Below are positions 1-11,399 of a stretch of DNA of 64,000 nucleotides, in pieces. The stretch is from the NCBI GenBank assembly GCA_026874595.1, contig CM049306.1, forward strand, positions 102,375,142 through 102,439,141, written 5' to 3'. This DNA comes from Sipunculus nudus. Lineage: Eukaryota > Annelida > Sipuncula > Golfingiida > Sipunculidae. Numbering within the stretch: the first letter of the stretch is position 1; each line of letters starts with the position of its first letter. The translations under genes and the position numbers were made by a program. The notes under the pieces were generated by a model. It searched no databases. It saw only the letters and a program-made list of their open reading frames with translations, and had not been told where the DNA came from.

Positions 1-1650
1 GAGATGAGGTATGAAGTATGCGCTGTAAACGTCAATAAATTCCACTGGAGCAAGAACGCTGCAACGTGCCGGGGCCACTTAGAATTGTTTGTTCACCTGG
101 CAGGCAACAGCATTCATAAATTGATTTTTCTGAGTCACAGTTACACGTTTAAGGTTCGATTTTCAAACCTACCTGATCCCCCCACTTTTACAATTGATCC
201 TTGTATTTTAGATGTCAATTTTAGCTCTTCAGGCGTCTGTTATTGATAAATTGGCCGCACGCCTTGCTCATCACCCAAATATAACACAAGTATTGATTAT
301 ACGGGGGACGGATAAATGGAGGGTAACAGTTAGGGCGCCGGAATTGTAAGCGCAAGTTTATTTGGTCTCATCCAGTTCAGTTCGTCTTCCACGCCAAGAC
401 TTCTGGCAAAAATTCTTTATTACCACATAAGTGCGCCTAGGAATAAACGGGCACTAGTCATGGGCGGCATGCAGGCAAATGTATCAAGAATAACCTCACA
501 GACCCTTTAAGGTCTTAATAATCATCATCAAACTACCTTGGTTCAGTTTAGCTTTAAAATATATATACACGTATTGAAATAAATGTAAGTTCAAATGACA
601 TACTCATTTCTAATCCTACGGATATCTTCTATTAGATCTGCTATATATTCATATAAATAATTTTTTGTTGTTGGTTTAAAGATTTTAAGATTTCAAAGCA
701 TATTTTTCATTTGGACAAAAAGCGACACATCTCATATCTGTCGGTAATTATGCATTTAACAATAACATGATCTTCACACACTAGGTCTTTCTAAAAAAAA
801 AATAAAATTCTTCAACAAATTAGTGAACGATTCCAGTCTTTGACTGCTTTTAAAAATAAGAAATGGGGTAGAGAAAATTTAACACAATTTAGATGTGTTC
901 AAACATATGTTTAAAATGTGTGATCTTAAGTCCTTATGGCTTTTGAGAAATATCCCTCTTAAGATGGTGTAATTCATGAAAATATGGTTTTGAGAAAATG
1001 GCTAAAGACTGTTTGGCAGTAGTTATTAAGTCCCAGATGGCTGACTGAAATGTGAATGAAAGTGACATTTGTATAACAGTTATCCACATCATAATCTAAT
1101 TTTGTTCCCTCCCTCCTTTATTTAGCCTACTCTTAACCATTTTCATGTATACAAAAAGTTATTGAGATGCCAAATGTGATTTCTGTGTCATATTCAGAAG
1201 AAGGCGGAGCTTTTAGTCCTAGGACAACAGATAATAATTAGGACACCTAGCCACTCTCTCGCTTTCACTTATTAAAGATCAATAAAGGCCCAGCTTTTCA
1301 ATATAGGCAGTCCTCAAACTTAGAACATCATTATTGCAGATCACAATGATATTCCAAGTATCAGTAAAGCCATAGCTACATTTGCCAGCCATTCAGGGAA
1401 TGAAGAACATGTTGGTTCTCTCAGGGTATTGACAGGTCACTCACATGGGGTTCTGAATGATGAACTTAATTGTCAGTAATACAATTTTGTGACAAGCTGG
1501 GCAAAAATGACCGGGTAGTATACCAATTTTGGGAAAAACTAGAAAGAGTTTGTTTTTACATTGCAAGAACATATAGATGTGTCCCCTCGCTATGGGCCTT
1601 CTGTCCCAAAAATTTGAGGAAAAATACGAACTACTTCAACAGTTAGTGTT
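1..1650. other. AT-rich stretch, no gene recognised
   Basis: No family-like protein, splice-bounded exon or RNA gene was found here. An 80-codon open frame runs from the window edge (4-246, plus), but its composition is unremarkable and it has no recognisable motif. The rest is AT-rich DNA with short homopolymer runs. It lies downstream of the 3' end of the minus-strand gene that ends near 3.75 kb. Confidence 0.5.
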
Positions 1651-1659
1651 AACCAAAAA

Positions 1660-2430
1660 TGTCTATTTCTGCTGATTTAACCTTGACTTTCAAATTCAAG
1701 GTCATCGGTTTTCAAACACATCAAAGATTTTGTTAGAAACATTTCACGTGTCAATTTTCATCCAAATAGATTGAGTGGTTCAAAAGTCATAGCGTAAGCA
1801 AATTATTTATATTTTTCCTGATATGACTTTGAAGATGAATGTCTAAGTCATTGATTTAGGACACTTCTGAGATTTTGGTAGAAACAATTAAAGAATAAAA
1901 TTTTACAATGTTGAGTGGTTTAAAAGTGTCAACAAAATATTTTATTTCTGCTGACTGACCTTGATGATGAAAGTCAAGGTTTCCTAACCACTTAGACATT
2001 TCGGTTGTTACATTTCGCGAGTAAAATTTCATGAATATGGTTGAAAAAATATAGTGTTCACAAATTATTTATATTCAGGCTGATTTGACCCTGAAGATGA
2101 AGGTCAAGGTCACCAATTTCCCATCCCCTCCGAGAACTTGGTTAAGACGACTCGTGTGTCAAATTTGAGGAAAGAATATGCAGTTCTTCAAAAATTAAAA
2201 CATTCACAAGAAATCAGACTTGGTTGAAACAATGAGTTTTACAAAATTGAGGAAAAAATATCCGATACGTCAAAAGTTATCGGGTTCACAAATAATATTC
2301 AATTTCGGCCTGTTTGACTGTGAAGGTAAAGGTCATCGGTTTTCGAACGTGTCCGAGGTATTGGTAGAAACAATTAAAATGTCAAATTCATGAAAAAAAT
2401 ATCGAGTGGTTCAAAAGTTATCTTTCTTGT
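1660..2430 (+). repeat. Degenerate tandem core repeat, about 130-bp period
   Basis: About five diverged copies of one block follow each other (starting near 1668, 1810, 1943, 2069 and 2300). Each has a 'tttctgctgatttgacc' like opening, a TGAAGATGAAGGTCAAGGTCA-like core, a 'ttcgaac..gtccgag' stretch, and a 'tggtagaaac..tgtcaaattt' stretch. Two copies of the same family recur near 48.00-48.24, 55.87-56.10 and 63.70-63.92 kb. No coding potential is seen. It is probably the core of a non-autonomous element. Confidence 0.65.
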
Positions 2431-2639
2431 TTTATAATGTTCCTCTGCTTAAACTGAAAATATTTTTTTAAAGTAAAAATGTCGATTTCAAATATGATCG
2501 AACCTGCCCTGTTAATAACAGATCTTTCACCTGGATCTTATGAAAACAGCTCTTCTGTATATTTATTTCTCCCCGAAACTATAACGGAATAGTGCATGTA
2601 TATATATGTACAATAAGTGAACGTAAGCACACATGAAAC

Positions 2640-3150
2640 GATTCTTTGTGGTTTTTGGTCCCGTTTACATACACTTGATGAGTTTAAACATTAAAACTAG
2701 GGACCCATTTGTCCCTCAGCTGAAAATGTTTATCAGGATATTTTTATGAGCTTTTTAAAAATGTGGGTCCTGTGACTTTGGCCCTTGACTTTGTGACCTA
2801 AAAACTTTCTGGATTTTTATTTTTATAATAATCTTTTGCAAAAATGTGTCCAGTGACCTTGACCTCTGAAAATGTAAACTCAGAATCTACAGATTCCTTC
2901 AACTTTGGGCATATGTGAAAGATGGAAGGTTTGGGATAAAAAGTTTGATTTACAATATATCCACAATCTTTTAAAAGATTTGGGTCCCGTGACCCTCACC
3001 TTTGGCCTCGGGACCCCAAAATAAAAATAATTCTTACTTTAGTAGTGGGTCATTAATAAGGATTAGTTAGTGTCCTCTGTTAAAGGACAGACGATCGGAC
3101 AAAGAGTGATCGGTGACTGAAAGTCATCTGAGCTAGAAAAACGGCTATTT
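2640..3150 (+). repeat. Degenerate interspersed repeat ending in a stem-loop
   Basis: Diverged blocks around 'gtgggtcctgtgactttggccc' (2762), 'gtgtccagtgaccttgacc' (2846) and 'tgggtcccgtgaccctcacc' (2981) form a loose tandem array. The right end has a 'ggacagacgatcggacaaag' tract, then a small hairpin (TGACT-GAA-AGTCA, near 3112-3126), then GAGCTAG followed by an A run. This resembles the 3' ends of the other core-repeat elements in the window. The left edge is not defined. Confidence 0.5.
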
Positions 3151-3743
3151 CTAATAATTTACCTATATGGTTATCAAGAATATGATGAACTTCGATGAAT
3201 AAATAAATATTTAATTGCGAAAGAACCTATTTTGGGAGATTCATATGCATTACAAATATACAAGCATAAAATGCTAAACAACTGCAGCAAAGGATTAACC
3301 CTAAAATGAAAAAAAAAACATTGCAAATTTCCCAATAAACACGATTGAAATGATATGTATAATGAGCTGATATCCTGGGTAAGATGGAATGTTTGTAAAA
3401 GTAAGGTCTCTTTCTCACACTGCGTAAAATTTTGCGAGTTTAAGTCCAAATGTGTGGTGCCTCTATCTACAGGAATAATCTGAACGCACTTGATCAAAAC
3501 CTAGTTTTGCCTTGGTTTAAAGTTCTCTTTGAACTTGTGTCATCATGTCAATACCCAATCCAGGTTATATGAATATCCAAGGCTCCAAATCGAAATTCCA
3601 GGTAAGAGTGTGCTTGTAAAATTGATTTTAATATCTTATTTTTGTCTGTCCGATTCTGTGACGTAGATGCCACTGTAGGGAACGTGATGGCACGATATAT
3701 AAGCACATGTCGTATGCATAACAGTGATGTGAATGAAGCAGGC

Positions 3744-3749
3744 TTTATT
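3744..3749 (-). promoter_or_regulatory. Polyadenylation signal for the two-pass membrane protein gene
   Basis: TTTATT on the plus strand reads AATAAA on the minus strand. It lies about 107 bases past the stop codon of the terminal coding exon (3856-4088), a normal distance for a short animal 3' UTR. Confidence 0.5.
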
Positions 3750-3855
3750 CACTGGACGGCATCGCTGTCAGATCACAGTCTGTTTTACACTTTGCATAAC
3801 ACTTTTGGCAGTGATGGTTGACTCAGGTCCATCATTTTGGCTTTTTGTTCCCGCT

Positions 3856-4088
3856 TTACACGTCCACGGCTTGGTCATCATTTTGAACACTGGTATGTCC
3901 GTACATCTGCAAAGAGTTTTTGGACGTCACGATGTAGTCGTCGCTCCGGGATTTCCGCTTCCGCCAGTACCAGCGGTAGAAAATATAACTTGACGGCAGA
4001 ATTATTAAAGGGACGAGTATGACTGAAACACCGACCCCGATAAACGCCTGGCGACCCTGGTGGGTTCCAAGAAACATCAAGATGAATC
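3856..4088 (-). CDS. Terminal coding exon: second membrane helix and cytoplasmic-type tail
   Basis: On the minus strand a good acceptor (pyrimidine-rich stretch ending CTATACAG) opens this exon at 4088. It begins with two bases that complete a split codon and encodes 76 residues to a TAA at 3858-3856. The peptide starts FILMFLG, continues with a small hydrophilic turn (THQGRQ), then a strongly hydrophobic helix (IGVGVSVILVPLIILPSSYI). After that comes an aromatic-basic stretch (YRWYWRKRKSR) and a polar tail ending QNDDQAVDV. The positive residues after the helix suggest that the tail is cytosolic. Its acceptor phase matches the donor of the exon at 6081-6179. The pattern of two close helices followed by an aromatic/acidic tail recalls small two-pass proteins such as the TMEM134/TMEM230 group, but I cannot assign a family. 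Exon reality is fairly well supported; function is unknown. Confidence 0.6.
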
Positions 4089-4189
4089 CTGTATAGAAAG
4101 GAATAAATTCTTAACAAGTGACCCATGGGTCATGACGCTCAGTTGACTAAGAGGACATTCACAAAACGAATTTTATCATCTGAATCCCA

Positions 4190-4500
4190 ATTCAACTGAA
4201 GCTTAGCTTGGAGAATATGGATAACAGAGACCTAATTTAAGGTTTCTTAGGAGATTTTTTATTTACCTCCCTGGATGTTAAGTTAGATTATTCTAGGTGC
4301 AATGGTTACGATTTGTGCCCTGTTAACAGACAACCACATCTTTGAAGGTCTCAAAGATTGAGAAAAAATGCTTTAAAATTTGAAAAAAAAACACAAAGTA
4401 GGTGCCACCAGTCTACAGGAAATGATGAAACACTCCATGATCAATATGCATGCAAAGAATCATGAATCAGAACTTTGTTTTGGCGGATACAAGACATATT
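4190..4500. repeat. Interspersed repeat fragment, inverted relative to 28.1-28.5 kb
   Basis: The block with 'ggtgccaccagtctacagg' at 4401 and the following 'aaatgatgaaacactcc' is repeated in reverse complement at about 28196-28264. The 'gatttgtgccctgttaac' segment at 4312 matches the reverse complement near 28335. The right end (4475-4497) carries TTTGTTTTGGCGGATACAA, the subterminal motif of the HINE-like element at 29268-31060. The open frames across this stretch are repeat-derived, not genes. Confidence 0.6.
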
Positions 4501-4769
4501 TCAATGGTAGCAACCTATTGCGAGCATCGATTTCAACAATAACGACTGCCTTTCGAAATACTCGTCTTTCATCGCTCACATGCGCTGACTTGTCATGGAA
4601 GTACCGACACGTGTACAAAAATTTCACAAACTGTCGATCATACGAAAATACGTTATCTTTTTTACGTCTCAAAATGCCAACAGGAAAAATATTAGGTTGA
4701 TTAAGCTGTATGACTAATATACAATTTAGTTAAAGCCAGTATTTTCGCTATATTTGTCAGCAGTCATTG

Positions 4770-4872
4770 TGTTTCATCGGTACAACGATACAGCATGCAA
4801 GGCGTATCGATAACCGTGTCGGCGTGACGTTTCGATATGTATCGATATATCGGTATATTGATACACCCCTAG
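4770..4872. mobile_element. Possible hAT-type MITE end
   Basis: The sequence is rich in self-complementary TATCGATA-type words and ends CACCCCTAG at 4872, which reads CTAGGGGTG from the other side, an hAT-style terminus. Only one end is visible and no target duplication was found, so this is probably a fragment. Confidence 0.3.
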
Positions 4873-5149
4873 CACATGCACACCCACTAAAAAAAACATG
4901 CAGCAGCTTCCAAATTCATGGCACGTGTTTACATTTACAAGGTTCAGCGAAGTCAACAGCTTCAAGGGCGGAGGTGCTTCAAGGGATTTATTTTTACAAT
5001 TTTTAATATTATTGTACAAACCCAACTGGAATGGCGCATGAATGCTGTTGCAGCAGCGGTGTCAATTTATTTTAAGGGGTTGGCGGGGGTGAGTTGTAAA
5101 CTAAGGCGTGGGGGGGGGGGTTCAAAAGTGGGACAAGCAGTTTATAAAC

Positions 5150-5151
<2 letters not shown>

Positions 5152-5215
<64 letters not shown>
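5152..5215. repeat. (TA)n microsatellite, about 32 units
   Basis: A pure alternating TA run of about 64 bp, preceded by a G homopolymer at 5110-5120. Isoleucine-tyrosine runs in frames that cross it are artefacts. Confidence 0.95.
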
Positions 5216-5219
<4 letters not shown>

Positions 5220-6060
5220 TTTACTGTCTGTGTCACACGTTTCAAATGTAAGACAATTAGGTATAAGATTTTAAAAAAAAATAATGTATTGCGTTTCAAT
5301 TATAGGTTAATTCTCAACCAGGGTTTAGATATATAATATTTCATGATTAACTCAGAAATGTAAACAAAGTATATAACTCTTATATATTTCATTTCCAATA
5401 TATGAATATTATTCTCTGAATAGCGGGGTGGGGTGATTACATTGACCACCTCCTTGCTAAAAGGTGGTGGTGGGGGGAATATATACCCCCACCCCTATAT
5501 TGACGCCTTTGTATTGCAGCCCGCTGAATGAGCCACGGAGACCGCTGGTGATTCAGTATTAACACAAACAGTAATTCCATAACTATCATAACTAGGGGAG
5601 AAGTCATTGGAAATGTTAACATTTCTGTGAAAGTAAAGGGAAAGGAAATAGAAAATGAAAGAAAATAAAGAAAATGAAAAAGCAGAAGGTTGGGAAACAG
5701 ATGCAAGTGTAGAGCCAGAAAACAAGGAAACCGCGAAATAATTTTAAGGTGCAGTCTTTAGTAAGAGAGACCAGAATGACAACAAGATGTGTGTTTGTGT
5801 GTGTGCAGTCTTACGACTATATATCTGATCCTCAAGCCAGGATCATCCTTATCAAGCACTCTTATGTTCAAAAACTGACATTTGCATCTCCAACAGTTTC
5901 TTCCATATATTTCTGAATGCCAGAGTTTTGTTTGTACTATTTGTATTGTACCAGTACTCATGACACACTTGTTTACCTTCAGTAAAAAAAGACGGCGTGA
6001 CAGAAACATTAAACATAATACAGTGATGGAACTGCTTGGAAATCTTGATGGATAACTGAT
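5220..6060. other. Intronic stretch, no separate gene
   Basis: This lies between the last two exons of the minus-strand gene. It contains AT-rich DNA and a purine-rich tract on the plus strand (5625-5700, many GAAAA/GAAAG words). Open frames here have no family-like content. Confidence 0.5.
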
Positions 6061-6080
6061 CACGTGACCGATATACCCAC

Positions 6081-6179
6081 CGGCAGGCAGCAGGACCAGA
6101 AACAGGAGACAGACACAGGTACCGATGATACATCCTCTCAAACAGCAGGTTCCCCAGCAGATATTCCGCTCCGTGGGTC
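6081..6179 (-). CDS. Penultimate coding exon: cysteine-rich segment and first membrane helix
   Basis: On the minus strand the acceptor is ATTCCGCAG at 6180-6181 and the donor after 6081 is GTGGGT. The exon is 99 bp, symmetric (both ends split a codon after its first base), and encodes 32 full codons. The peptide runs PTERNICWGTCCLRGC and then the hydrophobic IIGTCVCLLFLVLLPA, which continues into FILMFLG of the last exon to make one membrane helix. Five cysteines lie within 17 residues beside the helix (CW..CC...C, then C.C), which suggests disulfides or palmitoylation; that is inference. The phases of both neighbouring exons fit. Which GT is the true donor cannot be proven, but this one keeps the frame. 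Confidence 0.58.
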
Positions 6180-6502
6180 CTGCGGAATACACGTAAATAC
6201 GGTAAATAAACGTTAAAACCATAAATAAACGTCTATCAGACAGGTACGCTGGCAGAGCGAGGGGCTTTAAAATGAGTTCATTTTTAATTACGGTAGGCCT
6301 ATCACTTCTGAATCTCTGTGCCGTCTTGGGTTCAATCAGTTCATTTAGACGTTCATGATATAAATTTTTGGTAAATTCTCAATACATATTACAAAAGTGG
6401 TCAGCAGTATTCTGTAATGAAATAAAAAAGAAATTCAAGTAACCATAGAACAACTGAATCGTAACACATACAAATACTAGAATATCAGCAGAAGCTGACA
6501 AA
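6180..6502. other. Intron sequence, nothing specific
   Basis: This is the start of the large intron (6180-15079) of the minus-strand gene. No motif, repeat family or exon was recognised in this part. Confidence 0.5.
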
Positions 6503-7553
6503 AGCCCTCAGCCAAAAGAACAGTGTTTATAGGTTGTAACAAGTACAAAATATTTGGTCTCTCATGGATGTATATCTCTATATGTCTCAGTTATAAATTT
6601 AAACTGGAGAGGTATGTACCATGTTTCATAACAATCCACCATATGCTTTAAGAAGTTATTCTGCTCACACGGCCAAAGTTAAAATATCCGATAAAAATTC
6701 ATTAAAATCAGAAATTGTAGGTAGTGTCCCCAAACTTGTGCAGCAGGTAAAGACCATCAGTCCCAATGATCGTGGTAAGTTTTGTGAAAATCCACACAAT
6801 GGTCTCTGAGAATTAAGCTTTTAAGGGTTTTTCTATAATAAGCTCTTAAACGTATAAAAATAGATCAAGGTCACCCATCTTCGAACTTGACCGAGGTTTT
6901 GTCGATATAAATCTTCACTGATGAAATAAAATTCCCATGGTGAATCCTTTTAGAGATATCCCGCTCACAAGGCCAAAGTTGAAAAATCCGATAAAAATTC
7001 ATTTAAAATCAGAAATCGTAGGTGGCGCCACGAAACTTGTGCAGCAGATAGAGATCATCAGTCTCAATTATCATAGTAAGTTTTGTGAAAATCCACCCAA
7101 TGGTCTCTGAGAATTAAGCTTCTAAGTGTTTTTCTATAATCAGCTCTAAAACGTAGAAAAATAGGTCAAGGTCAACAATCTTCAAACTTGACCGAGATTT
7201 TGTCAATATACATCTTCACTGAAGAAATAAAATTCCCATGGTGAATCATTTTAGAGATATCCCGCTCACAAGGCCAAAGTTGAAAAATCCGATAAAAAAT
7301 CATTAAAAATCAGAAATCGTACGTGGCGCCACCAAACTTGTTCAGCAGATAGAGACCATCAGTCCCAATGACCATAGTAAGTTTTGTGAAAATCCACGCA
7401 ATGGTTCCTGAGAAATAAACTTCTAAGGGTTTTTCTATAATTAGCTCTAAAATGTAGAAAAATACGTCAAGGTCACCCATTTTCGAACTTGACCGAGACG
7501 GACGGACAGCTTGGGTGACTACAATAGCCCATCAGCCTAATGGCTGAGGGCTA
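6503..7553 (+). mobile_element. HINE/Helitron-like non-autonomous element with three 300-bp core repeats
   Basis: Three copies of a 300-bp block start near 6671, 6969 and 7270. Each contains 'ggccaaagtt', then GTGGCGCCAC or a decayed form, then 'aagttttgtgaaaatccac', then a GGTCAAGGTCA-type motif. The left edge has AGCCCTCAGCCA (6503-6514). Its exact reverse complement TGGCTGAGGGCT lies at 7541-7552 as the distal arm of a stem-loop (GCCCATCAGCC-TAAT-GGCTGAGGGC). That is followed by CTAAAAAG and preceded by a GACGGACGGACAG tract. Terminal stem-loop plus CTRR-like end plus core repeats fits the Helentron-associated non-autonomous type known from molluscs and insects. No protein is encoded. The assignment is structural only. 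Confidence 0.6.
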
Positions 7554-7590
7554 AAAAGGTGGCGCTGAGAAGCAAAACTTTTATTGTTAC

Positions 7591-8032
7591 TAGGGCTGTA
7601 ACAATGCATCGTATAATCGATGCATCGAATCGAAGCCAGTCATTAATCGATAATCGAAAAGGGCATGAAATAATCGATTAATTTCAATTATTGCATTCAT
7701 TCATTTTCATACCTTTTCGGTCTCTAGCTCTTACAAGATAAACAGCTTACATGTTGAAGTAGCACTTTTATTTAACAAAGAAAGTCACCATATATCCTTC
7801 ATTAGATGTTAGCACAACAACATGAGATTAAAAAAATTACTTGATCTACATAAATTCTCAGGTATATAATAATCTTAATCTTATAACATCATATGGGATG
7901 AAAACTTTTCGCAGATATATATCTCTGACATAATATTGTAACTGTATACAATAATCAAATCGATAATCGAATCGAAAGGCAATAATTGATAATCGAATTG
8001 AATCAAAGACCTCTAAGCAATTCACAGGCCTA
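7591..8032. mobile_element. hAT-type MITE, 442 bp
   Basis: The element begins TAGGGCTGTAAC and ends in the imperfect inverse (...ACAGGCCTA). It is flanked by ATTGTTAC (7583-7590) and ACTGTTAC (8033-8040), an 8-bp target duplication with one mismatch, as expected for the hAT superfamily. Its interior is AT-rich with many ATCGAT words near both ends and has no transposase ORF, so it would need an enzyme supplied elsewhere. It lies in the large intron of the minus-strand gene. Confidence 0.7.
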
Positions 8033-8040
8033 ACTGTTAC

Positions 8041-9890
8041 CGTATTACCGTAAATAATAACAACATTTATATTTCAGATTAACACATTACATACATCCAC
8101 CACCCTCTTGTACGTATCAGTGATCGTGTTGCATTCTCCACTAATTCATTTAAATATATTGAAATTGTAGTAGCAATGCAACGAGAGGAGGGGAAATCTG
8201 ACAAGGAGTTATATATTGCCACTCGTAAATTTGTCCTATACTATTATAGGGTTTTACTGTAAATCAATATGTTTCTGGTGCCACAGTCACAAAAAGTTCT
8301 GTACGATAAATGACAGCCACTGCCCCTTCCAGCTAAGCTGAATTACATATATATTTTATAACATCATACTTGACAAAGTGAGAGGTGAATATGTCATGTG
8401 CATGTACGTGTTTGCGATCACACAAACCTATGCCAATGGAATATTTGTTATACATGTATAAATTTTAATACATGCGGGACAACGCTTTAAATAATGTTCC
8501 AATATAGAGTGATCGTTTTCAGTCACTCAGCACAAGCAAAATCATTTATAACAACTTGTGACCTAACGAAACAACCGTGTCCTGACGGATACATGTGAAA
8601 TAATTAAATAAGATTTCCCAAGGCTGCCATAAATATATGAATTGTAATATTTTCATTCTTTCACGTGATGAAAAGATTTATATAACGATAATCATATTTT
8701 GCAGAATACAGTACTTTTACAGCCCTCTATAAATGACGTCTGGATACTTTACGAAGCCATTATCAAGCAGTTATCTGCGATCAGAATCTATATCTCAAAC
8801 AATCTAAAGTCGCCTTCTATCCGTCAGGAAGACAAATTAAATAAAAGAAATTGAGGATGATACAGTAATGAAACTGTCATCAACGTTAATAAATTGGAGC
8901 AGTTATTTAATATTGTTTCCCGGAGAGCCTGGCTCAGGCACGGAGGGCTGGACAGTCTGATTAAACCAAGCAGCATGCAGCTGATCAGAGCTGCATGGTT
9001 TGACTGGGGGTTTCTGATTTAATGGAGACAATTCAAAGGATGAGTCATGTCCAATAAACACTGCGCCGCGGCCTTGGGACCTGCAAACATTCTTTCATCA
9101 GAGAATGAATCACGCACACCATATAGTTATAATCTGTGGTATTTAATATCCAAATTGTTTTACACAAATGGTATATCTTCTTGGTTTGTTCATCAAACAT
9201 GCAACAATTCCATCTCACTTTCATATTTCTGGTAAACCCCTGCTAGCCAAATGTAACCTTGTTAATACCCAACGTTTACCTGGTTTTGTAACATTTCTAT
9301 ATAAACCCTTTTATTTATTTATTTTTTTTTTATTTCGCAGTAAATCAAAGTTAAGTAGCCAAGATCTACTAAAATATGATGCTAATTATTAGTCATATAT
9401 ATAAATATTTTTCTTCAAGGACGATTTTCTTGCATGCCGTAAGAACACTATTTATAGTTAAGGTCTTTTTTTTGAAAATATACGCTATTGACAAATTAAC
9501 ACATATCGATCTACAAATGTATAAAATTTGTCTATGACTGTGGTCCCTGGTAGGGGATTGACTGCCAGTATACCTGTCGCAGTATGTTTTGAGCAAAGAA
9601 ATGTAGACTTTTTAAGCATAGTGAATCAATAAAGATTCCAAAAATATCCTGAATGGCATGCTACATGCTCCAGTGTTGTTACATAAATTTCCGTTATAAT
9701 TTTATATACGCTGATTCTTATAATGACGAGCCGTAAAGCTGCAAAAATAGAGATTGCAACTTAGGCGGTACAGAAGGATGAGACTCAGAGAAAGCATGTT
9801 CGATCCTGCGTGTGGAGACAAGATGACGGAGTAACCATTTCTGTTTTGTTAAAGTCTCCTTACGTAATAAGAAAAGCTATAACGAGAGGC
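8041..9890. other. Intron sequence without recognised features
   Basis: AT-rich sequence with only short open frames. I saw no splice-bounded exon matching the phases of the minus-strand gene and no repeat family recurring elsewhere in the window. Confidence 0.45.
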
Positions 9891-10017
9891 GATGTTAGTC
9901 GGGCATGTTTATAAACAATCCATCAAACGGGCTTTCATGTATAATTCACGATCTATTGATTTCTGGCAGCGGAACCTTTGGCGGGCTTCTGACGTGCACG
10001 TGGTGCCCCATACCAAT

Positions 10018-10117
10018 ATGGCGGCCAGAGAAAATCCAGGATCGAAAGAGGAACAATGGGAAGTTATAAAGATTATTTCAGATGAAGTTATTATGCATTT
10101 AACCATATATACATATG
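10018..10117 (+). other. Candidate first coding exon on the plus strand (weak)
   Basis: CCAATATGGCGGCC at 10014 combines a start codon with a YY1-like ATGGCGGC word, common at animal promoters. The frame reads MAARENPGSKEEQWEVI and stays open past a possible donor (GTATAA after 10117). The enclosing frame is open over 9892-10476, the longest outside transposons and satellites. Against it: the downstream residues look non-coding, no partner exon was found, and the locus lies inside an intron of the opposite strand. This is a lead only. Confidence 0.18.
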
Positions 10118-10479
10118 GTATAACCTATATAACTACTGGCTGTACAGAAGTAATTCGCATACTCATCTTAGCTGTTCCATTTCATTCCAGACTAAAAGCA
10201 ACTTTCATATTTAGATACAGTTATCAGCATTTCACCTTCCATATTCCTGGACTTTATCTCCTTGACCAGTTATGTGTTACTCCACGTCACAACACGCTAT
10301 ACAAGGTATATATTAAACATATACACCTGTTGGTGGAGCATAAATCATACCTGTCCTCAATAGATAAAGTATCATATAGTGTTTTGTCAAGCCACAGTGC
10401 ACGAAGTAATCCACTCCTGTGTAGGCCTCCTAAAAGTGATGTACTAAACGGTCGTAATGAAAGGCATTCTAATTAACTA

Positions 10480-11395
10480 TTGGCTGGAGGGGTACAAGGA
10501 GTATATTGATCACATGCAGATAAGGGGAATGGTTGTACATTGTTGTATAAATTAATTTGTCACATTTATACTTATCTTACTTTTACTCCTGTGTATGCGA
10601 ACAGGTGTGAGTAAGCGCATGCACACGTGTGTAACTATCCTGTGCAATTATATAATTATATATGTATGTACATGTATCAACAAAGAGACTGATAACCTAC
10701 TAAAGACACGCCCTACATCTTACATAAATGTGGACGAGCATACATGAGTTTAAGTAAGCTATGCCTGTTATAAATAAACCAGGAATACAGTTCGTTGTTT
10801 ACTCTAGGTAAGCAGAAAGGTTATCTGTGGTCGTTACCGCCAAGGTAAATTTAACCGACATTCCACCATACGCTTACTTTGGGTTCATTACGTACAAACA
10901 CTACAAGGTTCATTTAAACAGGCAATTTTATATTCCATGTGACGCATGAAATCCAAAATTAATTTTAAAGTTTATTTTTGTTTGTTTCTCGTGGCTCACA
11001 GACACACAAACATGTCGGTCTGTCTGTAAATTCATACCTGACCTGATATCCCCGAACCGTTAACTCTCATATCTCATTCTTAGTCACATGACAGGACAAG
11101 AAATCCTAGGGTCTATTCCCTAAAAAAGACATCACACTTAGTTGACAATTCTAAAATGTCACACAAGAAGTAGGAATATGTTAATATTTATCTTATATTA
11201 CAGGTGTATTATTCAAAGGTAAAGGGATGATTCAACCGTGGTATGCTGCGATGGTGCATTTCAACAAACAAGGCCTACAGGCCTAATGCGAACATGTGTG
11301 CAACGCGATTACACCAGGTATAATGCTTCAATGCTGGACCACTACTTTTCAAGAACATGTGTAACATGCATATGAACAATGCAAGTACTAAACAC
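10480..11395. other. Intron sequence, nothing recognised
   Basis: No ORF with coding character, no shared repeat and no structured element was seen. The left limit of the repeat element that follows is not marked by a terminal motif. Confidence 0.45.
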
Positions 11396-11399
11396 TAAA

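Noticed and set aside
9892-10476. 194-codon plus-strand ORF
   Set aside because: Most of it has non-coding composition. Only the ATGGCGGC start context is of interest, and it is listed as a weak lead.
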